Shown: positions 42,049 through 51,732, numbered from the stretch's first letter. The stretch is DNA of 64,000 nucleotides from DMER64 sp964600385 (GCA_964600385.1 CAZRJC010000003.1:113481-177480), one strand, 5' to 3'. Translations and numbers: made by a program. Notes: generated by a model from the sequence alone, not told the origin.

Positions 42049-43344
42049 TTATTCTTGTATATCGTCAATGGTTACGTGCTCACGAATATACGAAATTACT
42101 TTGTTATCCTCGGCTCTTTCATACAGGTTGCGGGCTTCCTTCTCGTTGGAAAGCATGCTTTCCGCATACTTGACCAGGTGTTCGTCGGGAACGTCATTCA
42201 GACCGTACATGGCAAACTGATAACGGGCCATGGCAACGGCGCTCTGAACCATATCGTCTTTTTCCACCTTGATTTCATAGGTCTTCATAATGTATTCACG
42301 AACCAGCTGCCAGCGGAAATCGTCCAGGAATGCAGGGAAATCCTTTTCTATCTGTTCCATGGTGAACTTGCCGTCATTTCCTTCATAAAGCCATCGTTTG
42401 AGCAGGGCTTCGGGCAGACGGACATTCATTTTTTCAAGCAGGAGTTTACGGACATCGTTTCCAAAACGGTAGTTGCTTTCGCTGCTGTTGTTCCTTTCTA
42501 TCTGACCGGTCACTTTTTCGAGGAACTGTTCGTGAGTGGTCACGTTTCCTTCTCCGTAGAGTTTGTCATAGAGAGCCTGGTTCTCTTCGGCTTCCGTAAA
42601 GCGTTTGATTTCGTTGATCCTTACAGTGAACACAGTGTTCCCGAATTTCCCCAGTTCATCTTCCTTGACTTTCAGGAGTGCGGCACGGTCCACGTCTTTC
42701 GGGAAAAGCACCATGATATCTGCTTCCACTTCTTCGCCAACCGATTTGCCAATTAACGGCTTTTTATCTTTAAGTTTGGCAACCGATTTGAGGTTCAGGT
42801 AAGAATCCTTGATTTCGGTTTCGCCCTGGATGAGGTCGACTTTCAGAAAATCTTCCTTTTCCACCTTATCGGCATCGTTCATGGTACCGTTCTGGCTCAG
42901 GATTCCCCTGATGTATTCTTCCTTGTCCTTTTCTGTAACTGCCTTCTTGTAGAGCGGCAGATGGAGCGTCTCGTCAATCTTGAGATCCATGACGGGAGCA
43001 AGCATCAGATCAAAAGAGAAGGCAAATTCCTGAGCATTTTCCCAGTCGATCTTTTCCTGATCTTCAGAAGCCAGCGGCTCACCAATGATATGGATATCTT
43101 CGTCTTCCATGTATTTATTCAAAGACTCCGACATGAGGGTATTGACCTGTTCCAACAAAACTGAACGGCCGTACATCTTCTGTACAATGCCCATGGGTAC
43201 CATTCCCTTTCTGAATCCCTTGATCTCCAATTTTCTACGTGTGTCGTTCAAGCCTTTTTTCACTTTCTCCTCGTAATCGTTCGGCTGAACGGATACGGTC
43301 ACTTGTACAGAAAGATCGTCAATTTGTTTTTTTGTGATATTCAT
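42049..43344 (-). CDS. tig: Trigger factor
   Basis: The ribosome-associated chaperone. The 431-residue protein has the ribosome-docking N-domain (about 1-140, with GFRKGMVPMGIV in place of the E. coli GFRxGKxP signature) and a long helical C-domain. The PPIase domain is replaced by a divergent segment (about 150-240), common in Bacteroidota. ATG 43344 is used because MNITKKQIDDLSVQVTV starts the domain; the longer frame crosses the promoter. Promoter TACTTTTG lies 35 nt upstream. Confidence 0.92.
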   Translation of the reverse strand: MNITKKQIDDLSVQVTVSVQPNDYEEKVKKGLNDTRRKLEIKGFRKGMVPMGIVQKMYGRSVLLEQVNTLMSESLNKYMEDEDIHIIGEPLASEDQEKIDWENAQEFAFSFDLMLAPVMDLKIDETLHLPLYKKAVTEKDKEEYIRGILSQNGTMNDADKVEKEDFLKVDLIQGETEIKDSYLNLKSVAKLKDKKPLIGKSVGEEVEADIMVLFPKDVDRAALLKVKEDELGKFGNTVFTVRINEIKRFTEAEENQALYDKLYGEGNVTTHEQFLEKVTGQIERNNSSESNYRFGNDVRKLLLEKMNVRLPEALLKRWLYEGNDGKFTMEQIEKDFPAFLDDFRWQLVREYIMKTYEIKVEKDDMVQSAVAMARYQFAMYGLNDVPDEHLVKYAESMLSNEKEARNLYERAEDNKVISYIREHVTIDDIQE

Positions 43345-43379
43345 ATTCTTAAATCTGATTGTTAACTTATAAGGGGCTG

Positions 43380-43387
43380 CAAAAGTA
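43380..43387 (-). promoter_or_regulatory. -7 promoter element of tig-clpP-clpX
   Basis: TACTTTTG on the minus strand, about 35 nt before the tig ATG. Confidence 0.6.
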
Positions 43388-43419
43388 GGTATTAATCGCC
43401 AAATTACCAATCCTTTTCT

Positions 43420-43427
43420 TACCTTTG
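43420..43427 (+). promoter_or_regulatory. -7 promoter element of tpiA-prmA-mtgA
   Basis: TACCTTTG, 53 nt before the tpiA ATG. It is divergent from the tig promoter with 32 bp between the boxes. Confidence 0.65.
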
Positions 43428-43480
43428 CACGGGTTTTCAAAACCGCAAAACAAGTGCCTAACTATAAAAACATCAAAAAT

Positions 43481-44236
43481 ATGAGACAAAAAATTGTTGC
43501 AGGGAACTGGAAAATGAATACCTCAATCGCACAGGGAAAAGAGTTGGTGTGCGGCATCATGGATCGTATAGCCGAAGTGCCCCAGGGTGTAAAACTAATT
43601 GTAGCTCCGCCTTTTACACATCTTTCGACGGCTGCCGTGACGCTGGAAGGAGGTCCGGTGGGACTTGCTGCACAAAATTGTGCCGATCATGAAAGCGGTG
43701 CCTATACCGGTGAAGTATCGGCTGCCATGATTGAATCGGTCCCCTGCCAATACGTCATACTCGGCCACTCGGAAAGACGTGAATACTACGGGGAAACTGA
43801 CGAAACACTTTTAAGCAAAATAAAACTGGCCCTTGCCCATCACCTGATCCCCATTTTCTGTGTTGGTGAAGTACTGGAAGAACGGGAGAGCGACATGCAC
43901 TTCCAGGTGGTATCTTCTCAGTTGCGTGAAGTATTATTCAGCTTGTCACCGGATGATTATGCAAAGGTTATTATAGCTTACGAACCCGTATGGGCCATTG
44001 GTACGGGCAAAACAGCCACCTCTGAACAAGCCCAGGAAATGCATGCTTTTATCCGCTCTTTCCTAGCCGATACATTCGGAGAACTTGCCGAAAATACGCC
44101 CATTCTTTACGGCGGAAGCTGTAAACCTTCCAACGCAGCAGAACTGTTCGCACAGCACGATGTGGATGGCGGTCTCATAGGGGGCGCCTCACTCAAGGCA
44201 GAAGACTTTATTGCCATTGCCAAAGCTTTTAAATAA
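43481..44236 (+). CDS. tpiA: Triosephosphate isomerase
   Basis: TpiA interconverts dihydroxyacetone phosphate and glyceraldehyde 3-phosphate. The 251-residue TIM barrel has GNWKMN (about 8-13), the catalytic His in GHSERR, the catalytic Glu in AYEPVWAIGTGKTAT and the phosphate loop YGGSCKPSNA. The ATG at 43481 begins the conserved MRQKIVAGNWKMN. A nine-codon upstream extension is unlikely. Confidence 0.96.
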   Translation: MRQKIVAGNWKMNTSIAQGKELVCGIMDRIAEVPQGVKLIVAPPFTHLSTAAVTLEGGPVGLAAQNCADHESGAYTGEVSAAMIESVPCQYVILGHSERREYYGETDETLLSKIKLALAHHLIPIFCVGEVLEERESDMHFQVVSSQLREVLFSLSPDDYAKVIIAYEPVWAIGTGKTATSEQAQEMHAFIRSFLADTFGELAENTPILYGGSCKPSNAAELFAQHDVDGGLIGGASLKAEDFIAIAKAFK

Positions 44237-44244
44237 GATCCTTC

Positions 44245-45120
44245 ATGGACTACATTGCCGTCAGCATATCCATTCAGCCTTTTGACCAGGATATAGCAGA
44301 TATTCTGGTGGCCGAACTGGGAGACATCGGGTACGAAAGTTTCCAGACCGAGCCTCCGGTTCTGAACGCATATATTGACGCAACAGCATTTACCGAGCCG
44401 CACCTGAAACTTCTCCTGAACCAGTACGGGCGCGGCTCTTCTCTTTCTTATAAAACGGCTTTTATGCCGGAAGAAAACTGGAACAAAGACTGGGAATCGC
44501 AACTTGTACCCATTGTGGTGACTCAGGGGAAAGGCTGCAGCGTGAGTGCTCCGGGAAAGCACAGCATGGTTCCTGTCTTGCCAAAAGTCAACTACAGACT
44601 GGTGATTGAACCCGACATGACGTTCGGAACCGGGCATCATCCCACAACCCGCATGATGATTGAGTCTTTACTGAAGCTCGATGCCATGGGACTTATCAGG
44701 AACCGGCGCGTACTGGACCTCGGATGCGGAACCGGCGTTCTGGCCATACTGGCTGCCAAGATGGGCGCCGCCGTTCCGGTACACGCAGTGGACATCAACC
44801 GCCGCGCCTGCACGGCCTGCTCCGAAAATGCACGGAGAAACCGTATTCCCCACAAGGTGCACACCATTCAGGGTGACGCCTCGGCCATCATAAACGGCCG
44901 GTATGACATTATTCTGGCCAATATCCACCGGAACATACTGATAGAGGAGATGGATACGTTCGTCCGGGGCTTATCCCCGCAGGGAGGGCATCTGCTGTTA
45001 AGCGGATTCTTTACCGGAGATACGGACGACATAGTACAACACGCTCTCAGCAGGGGATTTCACCTGGAAGAAACTGGCAATAACGAAGATTGGGCATCCA
45101 TTCATTTAATTTTGTCATGA
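44245..45120 (+). CDS. prmA: Ribosomal protein L11 methyltransferase
   Basis: PrmA trimethylates ribosomal protein L11. The 291-residue protein has an N-terminal substrate-recognition domain (about 1-90) and a Rossmann methyltransferase domain. The latter includes TFGTGHHPTTRMMIE, motif I VLDLGCGTGVLAI and the NIHRNIL catalytic loop. It is 8 nt after tpiA. Its TGA overlaps the ATG of mtgA. Confidence 0.93.
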   Translation: MDYIAVSISIQPFDQDIADILVAELGDIGYESFQTEPPVLNAYIDATAFTEPHLKLLLNQYGRGSSLSYKTAFMPEENWNKDWESQLVPIVVTQGKGCSVSAPGKHSMVPVLPKVNYRLVIEPDMTFGTGHHPTTRMMIESLLKLDAMGLIRNRRVLDLGCGTGVLAILAAKMGAAVPVHAVDINRRACTACSENARRNRIPHKVHTIQGDASAIINGRYDIILANIHRNILIEEMDTFVRGLSPQGGHLLLSGFFTGDTDDIVQHALSRGFHLEETGNNEDWASIHLILS

Positions 45121-45794
45121 TAAGGAAAACATTGCGTTTTTTAAAGTGGTTCATTCTGGGGGCTTTTGCTTTCAGCATTCTTCTTGTTGGCGTCTACCGG
45201 TTTGTTCCGGTACCTGTCACACCGCTCATGGTTATCCGGTACGTGCAACAAACAGTGAAAGGAGAAAAAGCCCGGATCCGTCACCGGTGGGTACCTGAAG
45301 AAAAAATCTCGGACAACCTGAAAAGAGCCGTGATAGCCTCGGAGGACCAACTCTTTTTTGAGCACAGGGGCTTTGATTTCAACCAGATTAAAAAAGCCAC
45401 CCAGGAAAACAAGCGTAGGAAAAGGCCCCGGGGAGCCAGCACTATCACTCAGCAGACGGCAAAAAACGTTTTTCTGTGGCCGCAATCCTCCTGGGTACGG
45501 AAAGGCCTTGAAGTTTATTTTACTCTTTTGATTGAAGTGCTTTGGGACAAAGACAGAATCCTGGAAGTGTACCTCAACTCCATTGAAATGGGAAAAGGCA
45601 TTTACGGAGCCGAGGCGGTGGCCCGGGAGCATTTTAAAACCAGTGCGGCCCAGCTTACAAGGGCCCAGTCGGCGCTTATTGCCGCCACCCTTCCCAACCC
45701 GGTGCGGTTCAGCTCAAAGAATCCCTCGGCGTACATTCTGCGCCGCCAGGGGGAAATTCTCACACAGATGTATTACATAGCGCTTCCCAAGTAG
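45117..45794 (+). CDS. mtgA: Monofunctional peptidoglycan glycosyltransferase
   Basis: MtgA polymerises lipid II into glycan strands without a transpeptidase domain. The 225-residue GT51 protein has one N-terminal membrane helix (about 11-31), the catalytic Glu in IASEDQLFFEHRGFD, the second motif GASTITQQTAKNVFLWP and YLNSIEMGKGIYGAEA. ATG 45117 overlaps the prmA stop. The 3' end overlaps the convergent mechanosensitive channel gene by 22 nt. Confidence 0.94.
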   Translation: MIRKTLRFLKWFILGAFAFSILLVGVYRFVPVPVTPLMVIRYVQQTVKGEKARIRHRWVPEEKISDNLKRAVIASEDQLFFEHRGFDFNQIKKATQENKRRKRPRGASTITQQTAKNVFLWPQSSWVRKGLEVYFTLLIEVLWDKDRILEVYLNSIEMGKGIYGAEAVAREHFKTSAAQLTRAQSALIAATLPNPVRFSSKNPSAYILRRQGEILTQMYYIALPK

Positions 45795-47059
45795 GAAGAG
45801 GCCGGTCTAACCAGCGCGGATGTCAGGTCACTGCCGCTGGGCTGCTGGAAAATTTCGAGATCGAAGAAAACGGCTGCAGCCAGCAGGTGATCAAAAATGT
45901 CCGCCTGGATATCTTCGTAAATTATCCATTCCGTTGTGGTGGTAAAACAATAGATCTCAAGGGGAATTCCCCGGTCCTCGATGGGCAGCTGCCTGACCAT
46001 GAGTGTCATGTCTTTCCTGATATTCTTATTGTTACGCAGATATGACTCGACATAATGACGGAAAACCCCGATGTTGGTCATCCGGCGGCCGTTGATTAAT
46101 TCCGCGGTATTTATTTTGTTCTTTTTGTTGTATTCATCAATCTCTGCCTGCCGGTTGGCGATATAGACCTTCAGGAGGTCATATCCCATGTACCTTTCAC
46201 GGGTTGCCGGATCTACGAATTTAACCGTCCGCGCATTTATGAAGATGGAACGCTTGATGCGTCTTCCGCCACTTTCCTGCATGCCCCGCCAGTTTTTAAA
46301 GCTATCGGTAATGAAATAGTAGGTAGGTATGGTAGTAATGGTCTTGTCCCAGTTCTGGACTTTTACGGTATTCAGGTTGATGGCCAGGACGTCGCCGTCT
46401 GCATTGAATTTGGGCATCTCCACCCAGTCGCCCACTCTCACCATGTCGTTGGCCGAGATCTGCACGCTGGCCACAAGCCCCAGAATGGTATCCTTGAAAA
46501 TGAGCATGATAATGGCGGTCATGGCACCGAATGCACTCAGGAAATATACGGGCGATTTGCCTAAAAGAACAGACATAACCAGGATGCCGGTAGCAATATA
46601 AATTATGATCCGGATCAACTGGAAATAGCTGGCCAGCGGTTTATCTACAAAAAGACGGGACTTTGAAAGCGATACCTCGAAGATTTTCAGAATGGAGTTG
46701 ATCACCATCATAATGACAATGATCAGGTAGGCGTCTGTTAGTTTGGTAACGAAAGGCACCACTTTTTCAAAATCCTTGAACAGTATGGGTACGATAATCC
46801 GGACAATCACGGCAGGAACAATATGGGCCAGGTTACGGAAAACCTTATGATCTATGAGCAAATCATCCCATTTGGCGGGGGTTTTTCTGAAGAAACGAAA
46901 CAGCACCCCGTTGACTATCTTTTTGGTGATAAAGAAGAAGATCCAGGAGAGCAGCCCCAGCACCAGCAAAAGCAAAAGCAAACGCAAATAGGGAGCCGCC
47001 TGGGGAGCCACACCCGCATCGACAATCAGTTTCTCAACCCATCTATCCAGATTTTCCAT
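45773..47059 (-). CDS. Mechanosensitive ion channel, YbdG/MscM-like MscS family
   Basis: A 428-residue MscS-superfamily channel that releases solutes under hypo-osmotic stress. Four to five membrane helices lie in residues 18-185. The pore helix and beta domain contain MLIFKDTILGLVASVQI, VRVGDWVEMP and NTVKVQNWDKTITTIPTYYFI. The inserted cytoplasmic region matches the YbdG subgroup, whose conductance is small. The 3' end overlaps mtgA. Confidence 0.9.
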   Translation of the reverse strand: MENLDRWVEKLIVDAGVAPQAAPYLRLLLLLLVLGLLSWIFFFITKKIVNGVLFRFFRKTPAKWDDLLIDHKVFRNLAHIVPAVIVRIIVPILFKDFEKVVPFVTKLTDAYLIIVIMMVINSILKIFEVSLSKSRLFVDKPLASYFQLIRIIIYIATGILVMSVLLGKSPVYFLSAFGAMTAIIMLIFKDTILGLVASVQISANDMVRVGDWVEMPKFNADGDVLAINLNTVKVQNWDKTITTIPTYYFITDSFKNWRGMQESGGRRIKRSIFINARTVKFVDPATRERYMGYDLLKVYIANRQAEIDEYNKKNKINTAELINGRRMTNIGVFRHYVESYLRNNKNIRKDMTLMVRQLPIEDRGIPLEIYCFTTTTEWIIYEDIQADIFDHLLAAAVFFDLEIFQQPSGSDLTSALVRPASSYLGSAM

Positions 47060-47073
47060 AACAATCGGGGAAA

Positions 47074-47520
47074 TTACATACGTTCAAATACTTCCAGCGT
47101 GTTTCCCATTATGGACACTTCATCTTCTGTGAGCGGTCCTGCAAGGGTCAATATATCGCCCTTGATGGTCACCCGGTAGGAAAACGTATGCCCGATAATG
47201 TCTTTGAAACTTGAATCGGTACAGTGTTCGGTCATTATTCCGTTCCTGTATGTAAACGTACTGGTTCCCCAATAAGCATACTCACGATCATCGCCTTTTA
47301 GTCTGAATGTATAAAAAAGCGTGCCATGATTGTCGTTAATGATCATTCTGCCTTCCAAAGATTCAATATTTCCTTCGGGATAAGAGTAGGTAACGTCTCC
47401 CTCGGTCCAGGTCATGCTTACCGGCTTCCACGTGCCCTCCATCAGGAAAGCCTGGTCCAGAGGGGTGCACCCTGTCCAGCTTAGCAGCGGCAGGAGCAGA
47501 AAAAATAACATCTTTTTCAT
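47074..47520 (-). CDS. Lipocalin-like putative lipoprotein
   Basis: A 148-residue exported protein with signal peptide MKKMLFFLLLPLLSWTGC. Cys18 would be the lipid-attachment residue, although Trp at -3 is unusual for a lipobox. The rest is predicted beta-rich (MEGTWKPVSM, LFYTFRLKG, FSYRVTIKGDILTLAG), resembling small lipocalin-like proteins of Bacteroidota. No enzymatic motif is seen. ATG 47520 is preferred to a TTG two codons upstream. Confidence 0.72.
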   Translation of the reverse strand: MKKMLFFLLLPLLSWTGCTPLDQAFLMEGTWKPVSMTWTEGDVTYSYPEGNIESLEGRMIINDNHGTLFYTFRLKGDDREYAYWGTSTFTYRNGIMTEHCTDSSFKDIIGHTFSYRVTIKGDILTLAGPLTEDEVSIMGNTLEVFERM

Positions 47521-47566
47521 AATCAATACATCTCTTGACAGGTGTCACTATAGGAATCAATCGGTA

Positions 47567-48079
47567 TTATAACCTGATCTTTTTCCATTCTTCTTTCATC
47601 CGTTCAAGGTCTGCGATCCAGTCCTCAATGTCGTGTTCGTGTTCCAGTTCTTCATTCAGAATCTGCACGGCCATCTGGTAGGTAGAGTGGTCTTTGCCAT
47701 TGGTAAAGGCTGCTATCTCCTGATAACGCTCAATGGCACATCTCTCCCCTTTCAGGTTTTGTTCAAGGATCACCTGAATGTAAGGATCGGAAGGTTCATC
47801 GTAAGGACAACGTGCCAGTTTGGACCATTGGTTTGGATTGATAACCGGGGTGCCTCCCAGTTGGATAATGCGGTTGACAACCAGCACGGCATGGTTCAAT
47901 TCCTGATTGGCATGCAACAGCAATTCGGGTTCTACCTCGCTGCGCATAGGGCCTTCCATTAGTCTGGCGCCTATCCAGTATTGATAATAAGCCAGCCATT
48001 CTTCAGAAAGAGCCGCGTTTAGCATTCCCAGTAATTTGTCGACATCTACAGATGCGATCTTAATTGCTTCTTTTCCCAT
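47567..48079 (-). CDS. Ferritin-like (Dps/bacterioferritin-type) protein
   Basis: A 170-residue four-helix protein with diiron-site residues spread over four helices: LSEEWLAYYQYW, HANQELNHA, LKGERCAIERYQEI and NEELEHEHDIED. These suggest iron storage or peroxide protection, as in the Dps-like subgroup found in anaerobes. An in-frame ATG five codons upstream (48094) could also be used. The neighbours give no functional hint. Confidence 0.82.
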   Translation of the reverse strand: MGKEAIKIASVDVDKLLGMLNAALSEEWLAYYQYWIGARLMEGPMRSEVEPELLLHANQELNHAVLVVNRIIQLGGTPVINPNQWSKLARCPYDEPSDPYIQVILEQNLKGERCAIERYQEIAAFTNGKDHSTYQMAVQILNEELEHEHDIEDWIADLERMKEEWKKIRL

Positions 48080-48133
48080 AATTTTGCTTTTCATGCAAGA
48101 TAGTAAAAAGAAGCGCCAGTACAAAAAAAAAGA

Positions 48134-48703
48134 TTAAAACCTCTTGATAGATTGAAACATACCCCGGTAGGCCTCGGCTTTCAATTCAAGCTTCATGGGA
48201 TAGGCCCTTGAGGTGGAAGGCATCCTCCAGATGCGGAGCGGCCTATCTCCCAGGCTCAGGTCCCCGGACTGCCCGGGCGCCGGCACAGGACTTTCGTTCA
48301 GTACCTGGAACAACGTGTCGGCCGCTTTCTGCCCGGTCACCACTATGTTGTCACAGTCCGGAATCTTTGCCAGGAGGCCTTTCAGGTCCAGGGGGCTGAC
48401 CACCTGAAGCTGGCTGTCCGAGGCATTGTTGCTTTTACGGATAACTGCCTGTGCCGTATCGTATAAAGCGATACCCTGAGCAGTACAAAAGGCACGGATT
48501 TCATCCCGGTCAAAACATTTTCCTTTAACAAAATGCAACGGGTCATTAAAAAAGATCAGGCCCATGATCCTCCACATATCGTTCTGGAAGTTGGGATAAT
48601 AAAAGTCCATGCACCAACGGTTGCGCGGCGGCGGGAAACTGCCCAGGAAAAGGATCCGGGCCCCGGGCGGCAGGAAAGGTTCCAAAGGGTGTTGTTCTAT
48701 CAT
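48134..48703 (-). CDS. Uracil/hypoxanthine-DNA glycosylase family protein
   Basis: A 189-residue protein of the uracil-DNA glycosylase superfamily, closest to the family-6 hypoxanthine-DNA glycosylases. Supporting motifs are LFLGSFPP (motif 1), YYPNFQNDMWRIMG, KSNNASDSQ, VVTGQKAA and the motif-2-like MPSTSRAYP. It would excise deaminated bases. The superfamily is clear; the exact substrate is inferred. It is 10 nt downstream of the P-type ATPase gene. Confidence 0.85.
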   Translation of the reverse strand: MIEQHPLEPFLPPGARILFLGSFPPPRNRWCMDFYYPNFQNDMWRIMGLIFFNDPLHFVKGKCFDRDEIRAFCTAQGIALYDTAQAVIRKSNNASDSQLQVVSPLDLKGLLAKIPDCDNIVVTGQKAADTLFQVLNESPVPAPGQSGDLSLGDRPLRIWRMPSTSRAYPMKLELKAEAYRGMFQSIKRF

Positions 48704-48713
48704 TGAAAATGCT

Positions 48714-51260
48714 TTAGCATGTTACTTTTTTCATCCGAAAATGTTTATACAGTTCAAACCAGATAACAGTACTGATTCCGGCTGCCATGGACAATAAAAC
48801 TTCCCATATTGATATGGGCGAGAACTGGAAAAGGCCCTGCAGGAACGGAATGATCAGAACCAGAACTATGAATATAAGCGCTCCCCCGGCGACCCATTTG
48901 ACAGTAGGGTTGGGAGTCCGCAATATGGTAAAGATGGATTCGCTCCATGAACGGTTGGTAAGTATGGTCATTACATTGGCTACAATCAATGTGGTGAATG
49001 TCATGGCTCTGGTTTCGCCAATTTCGTAACCCAATTCGAGCGATATGAAATAAACCGCCAGGGTTGCGGCCAGCACCCAAAATCCCTGGAAGCAGCTTAT
49101 GAGTATCTTTTTCATTCCAAAGAACGGCTGGTCGACGGCTCTGGGAGGACGTGACATGACATTCCGCTCGGCCTTCTCGGCTTCAAAGATGATGGAACAG
49201 GAAGGGTCAATGATCAGTTCCATGAAGACCACATGAACCGGCCAAAGTATGAGAGGATATCCAGAAAATAGCACGGGGATGAGCGACAGTCCGGCTATGG
49301 GAACGTGGATGGCAAAAATATAACCGAGTGCTTTTTGCAGGTTATCGAAAATCCTTCTCCCCATTTTAACAGCCGCTACTATTGACTCGAAATTATCGTC
49401 CATGAGCACTAGTCTGGATGCTTCCCGGGCCACATCTGTGCCCTTCTCTCCCATGGCAATGCCAATATTCGCCGATTTGAGGGCCGGGGCATCGTTAACC
49501 CCGTCACCGGTCATTGCCACTATTTCTTTATTACGTTTTAGGGCGTTTACAATCTTAAGCTTCTGCTCGGGCACCACGCGGGCGAAAATATTGACCTTCC
49601 CTATCCGTTCGTCCAGCTCCTTATCGCTCATCTCGGATAGTTCCTTGCCGGTAATGCACTGGTCGTAATTACTCAGCCCTATTTCCCTGGCAATATTTTG
49701 TGCCGTAACGGGATAGTCTCCGGTAATCATGATCACCCTTATTCCCGCTTTCTTACATTCAGCGACGGCAGCAGGCACCTCCTTGCGGATGGGATCCTGC
49801 AACCCTATGAGGCCTATGAATTCAAAATCGAAATCATGCTGGATTTCGGGGAGATCGGATTCGTTGATTACAGATTTGGCAACACCCAGCACACGCAGTC
49901 CTTCCGAGGCCATTTTTTGCACGGCTTCTGAGTATTTCGCATTCTCCACGGCATTGAGGTGGCACAGGTCAAAAATGGCTTCGGGAGCGCCTTTGGCAGC
50001 GATGACCATTTCGTTGGTGGATGTTTTCCGGAAAACCCGGGACATGGCCAGTAATTCCTTTGACAGGGAATACTCCCGGACCATTTCCCAATCGGCATGA
50101 AGGTGCACGGTTCCCTGAAGGAAAGAGTCGCCAATCCGGTTGATGGCTTTTTCCATGGGGTCGAACGGATTAACCTGACTGGATAAAATTCCGTATTCAA
50201 TGATATCGTGATATTCCTCCGGAAATTCTACAGAATCCTTCGAGATCCAGAAATCTTCCTTGTTATACAGTTTGGCAACACTCATCTTATTCTCGGTAAG
50301 CGTGCCTGTCTTATCGGTACACAGGACAGTTGTCGAGCCGAGGGTTTCAATGGCATCGGGCCTGCGGGTCAGTACGTTTTTCTTGGAAATGCGCCAGGCT
50401 CCCACGGCCATGAATATGGTAAGAACCACCGGAAACTCCTCGGGCAGCATGGCCATGGCCAGCGTGATGCCGGCCAGGAACCCTTCCAGCAGATTTTCGC
50501 GTGTAAGGAAGTATACCACAACTACCACGACACACAGTACAGAACTTACAATCGTAAGATTCTTTACCATTTTGCCTATCTCGCTTTTTAATTTGGTTGG
50601 CGTCTCTTCCACGTCTTCCAGGGCCTTCCCTATCTTGCCAATCCGGGTATTCATGCCAATATGCGTGACCTTTGCAATGCCGTGACCCTGAACGACCATC
50701 GATCCCGAATAAACAAAAGGCTGATCTTCGCCTCCCGGTTGAATGTCCCCGGCCTCGCCATTCCAGTCCTGTTTGCGGACAGGCACCGATTCTCCGGTAA
50801 GCAGCGATTCATCAACGAGAAGGTTCACACCCGACAAAACTACTGCATCGGCCGGAACGCGGTCCCCTTCCTGCAGTACCAGAATATCATCGCATACCAC
50901 TTCCCGTCCCGCAATTCTCACTTCTTCTCCGTTACGTATCACGATGGCCCGCGGACTTGCCAGATCCTTGAGGGCATCGAGCGCTTTTTCGCTCTTGCGC
51001 TCCTGGTAAAATTCTATGCCCATGATAACGAACACAAAACCCAGCAGCATGATGCCTTCTTCCTTATCGCCCAATACCATGTAGAGCGTTCCGCAGGCAA
51101 CCAGCAGCAGAAACATGGGCTCTTTTATCACGCCCAGAATGATGGCCCAAAAACCTCGCGTTTTCTTTCCCTGCAACTCGTTATACCCGTCCCTTTGCCT
51201 CCGGCTGGTCACTTCCTGATCTGACAGGCCTTTATATTGAGAAATGTCAAATGATTTCAT
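48714..51260 (-). CDS. Calcium-type cation-transporting P-type ATPase
   Basis: An 848-residue P2-type ATPase of the PMR1/SERCA-like group that exports Ca2+ or related divalent cations. Order: N-terminal cation-ATPase domain (LSDQEVTSRRQRDGYNEL), actuator TGES, PEGL-equivalent LAMAMLPEEFPVVLT in helix 4, phosphorylation site CTDKTGTLTEN, GDGVNDAPALKSA hinge and six C-terminal helices. It directly follows a MarR regulator by 8 nt, so the ATPase is probably under that regulator. Mn2+ is an alternative substrate. Confidence 0.92.
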   Translation of the reverse strand: MKSFDISQYKGLSDQEVTSRRQRDGYNELQGKKTRGFWAIILGVIKEPMFLLLVACGTLYMVLGDKEEGIMLLGFVFVIMGIEFYQERKSEKALDALKDLASPRAIVIRNGEEVRIAGREVVCDDILVLQEGDRVPADAVVLSGVNLLVDESLLTGESVPVRKQDWNGEAGDIQPGGEDQPFVYSGSMVVQGHGIAKVTHIGMNTRIGKIGKALEDVEETPTKLKSEIGKMVKNLTIVSSVLCVVVVVVYFLTRENLLEGFLAGITLAMAMLPEEFPVVLTIFMAVGAWRISKKNVLTRRPDAIETLGSTTVLCTDKTGTLTENKMSVAKLYNKEDFWISKDSVEFPEEYHDIIEYGILSSQVNPFDPMEKAINRIGDSFLQGTVHLHADWEMVREYSLSKELLAMSRVFRKTSTNEMVIAAKGAPEAIFDLCHLNAVENAKYSEAVQKMASEGLRVLGVAKSVINESDLPEIQHDFDFEFIGLIGLQDPIRKEVPAAVAECKKAGIRVIMITGDYPVTAQNIAREIGLSNYDQCITGKELSEMSDKELDERIGKVNIFARVVPEQKLKIVNALKRNKEIVAMTGDGVNDAPALKSANIGIAMGEKGTDVAREASRLVLMDDNFESIVAAVKMGRRIFDNLQKALGYIFAIHVPIAGLSLIPVLFSGYPLILWPVHVVFMELIIDPSCSIIFEAEKAERNVMSRPPRAVDQPFFGMKKILISCFQGFWVLAATLAVYFISLELGYEIGETRAMTFTTLIVANVMTILTNRSWSESIFTILRTPNPTVKWVAGGALIFIVLVLIIPFLQGLFQFSPISIWEVLLSMAAGISTVIWFELYKHFRMKKVTC

Positions 51261-51268
51261 AAACCAGT

Positions 51269-51682
51269 CTAGCTAATGATTTTATTCAACAATTCATTGA
51301 GCCGGGCTGACTCCTGATCATCCAGTTTATTTGAGATATAATTCACCAGGTAATCGTGAGCAAGTTCATGTCGCTGATTGATTTGTTTCCCGATTTCTGT
51401 CAAATGGAGATGCGAGCTGCGCCTGTCTTCGTCTGAATGCGTTTTGTACACGCATCCTTTTTGGATGAGCCGGTCTATTACAACCGTGACTGACGGTTTT
51501 TTTAGCCCCAGCGCATTGGCCAGTTCGGTTATGTTTGGATTTTCAATTTCATGAATCGTTTCCAGATAATTAATCTGCGTAGCGGTCAGGTCCTGAGCTT
51601 CACTGTAGCTCTTGGCTTTTTCTTCGGCATTTGAGATGAGCCTCGAAAACTTAGCGATACTATCTTTTAAAAGATGATTCAT
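51269..51682 (-). CDS. MarR-family transcriptional regulator
   Basis: A 137-residue winged-helix regulator. The DNA-binding part is visible as NITELANALGLKKPSVTVVIDRLIQKG followed by the wing KTHSDEDRRSSHLHLTEIG, flanked by dimerisation helices. The ATG at 51682 is chosen because MNHLLKDSIAKF fits the family start. A perfect 20-bp palindrome touches its -7 box, suggesting autoregulation and control of the downstream P-type ATPase. The ligand is unknown. Confidence 0.9.
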   Translation of the reverse strand: MNHLLKDSIAKFSRLISNAEEKAKSYSEAQDLTATQINYLETIHEIENPNITELANALGLKKPSVTVVIDRLIQKGCVYKTHSDEDRRSSHLHLTEIGKQINQRHELAHDYLVNYISNKLDDQESARLNELLNKIIS

Positions 51683-51704
51683 GATTTGCACGGATTTTAC
51701 TGTG

Positions 51705-51732
51705 CAAATATAGTTAGTTAGTTCTAACTAAC
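51705..51732 (-). promoter_or_regulatory. marR promoter with palindromic operator
   Basis: GTTAGTTAGTTCTAACTAAC (51713-51732) has two 9-bp arms around a 2-bp centre with no mismatch. It directly abuts the minus-strand -7 box TATATTTG (51705-51712). Binding of the encoded MarR protein would block the promoter. Confidence 0.75.
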
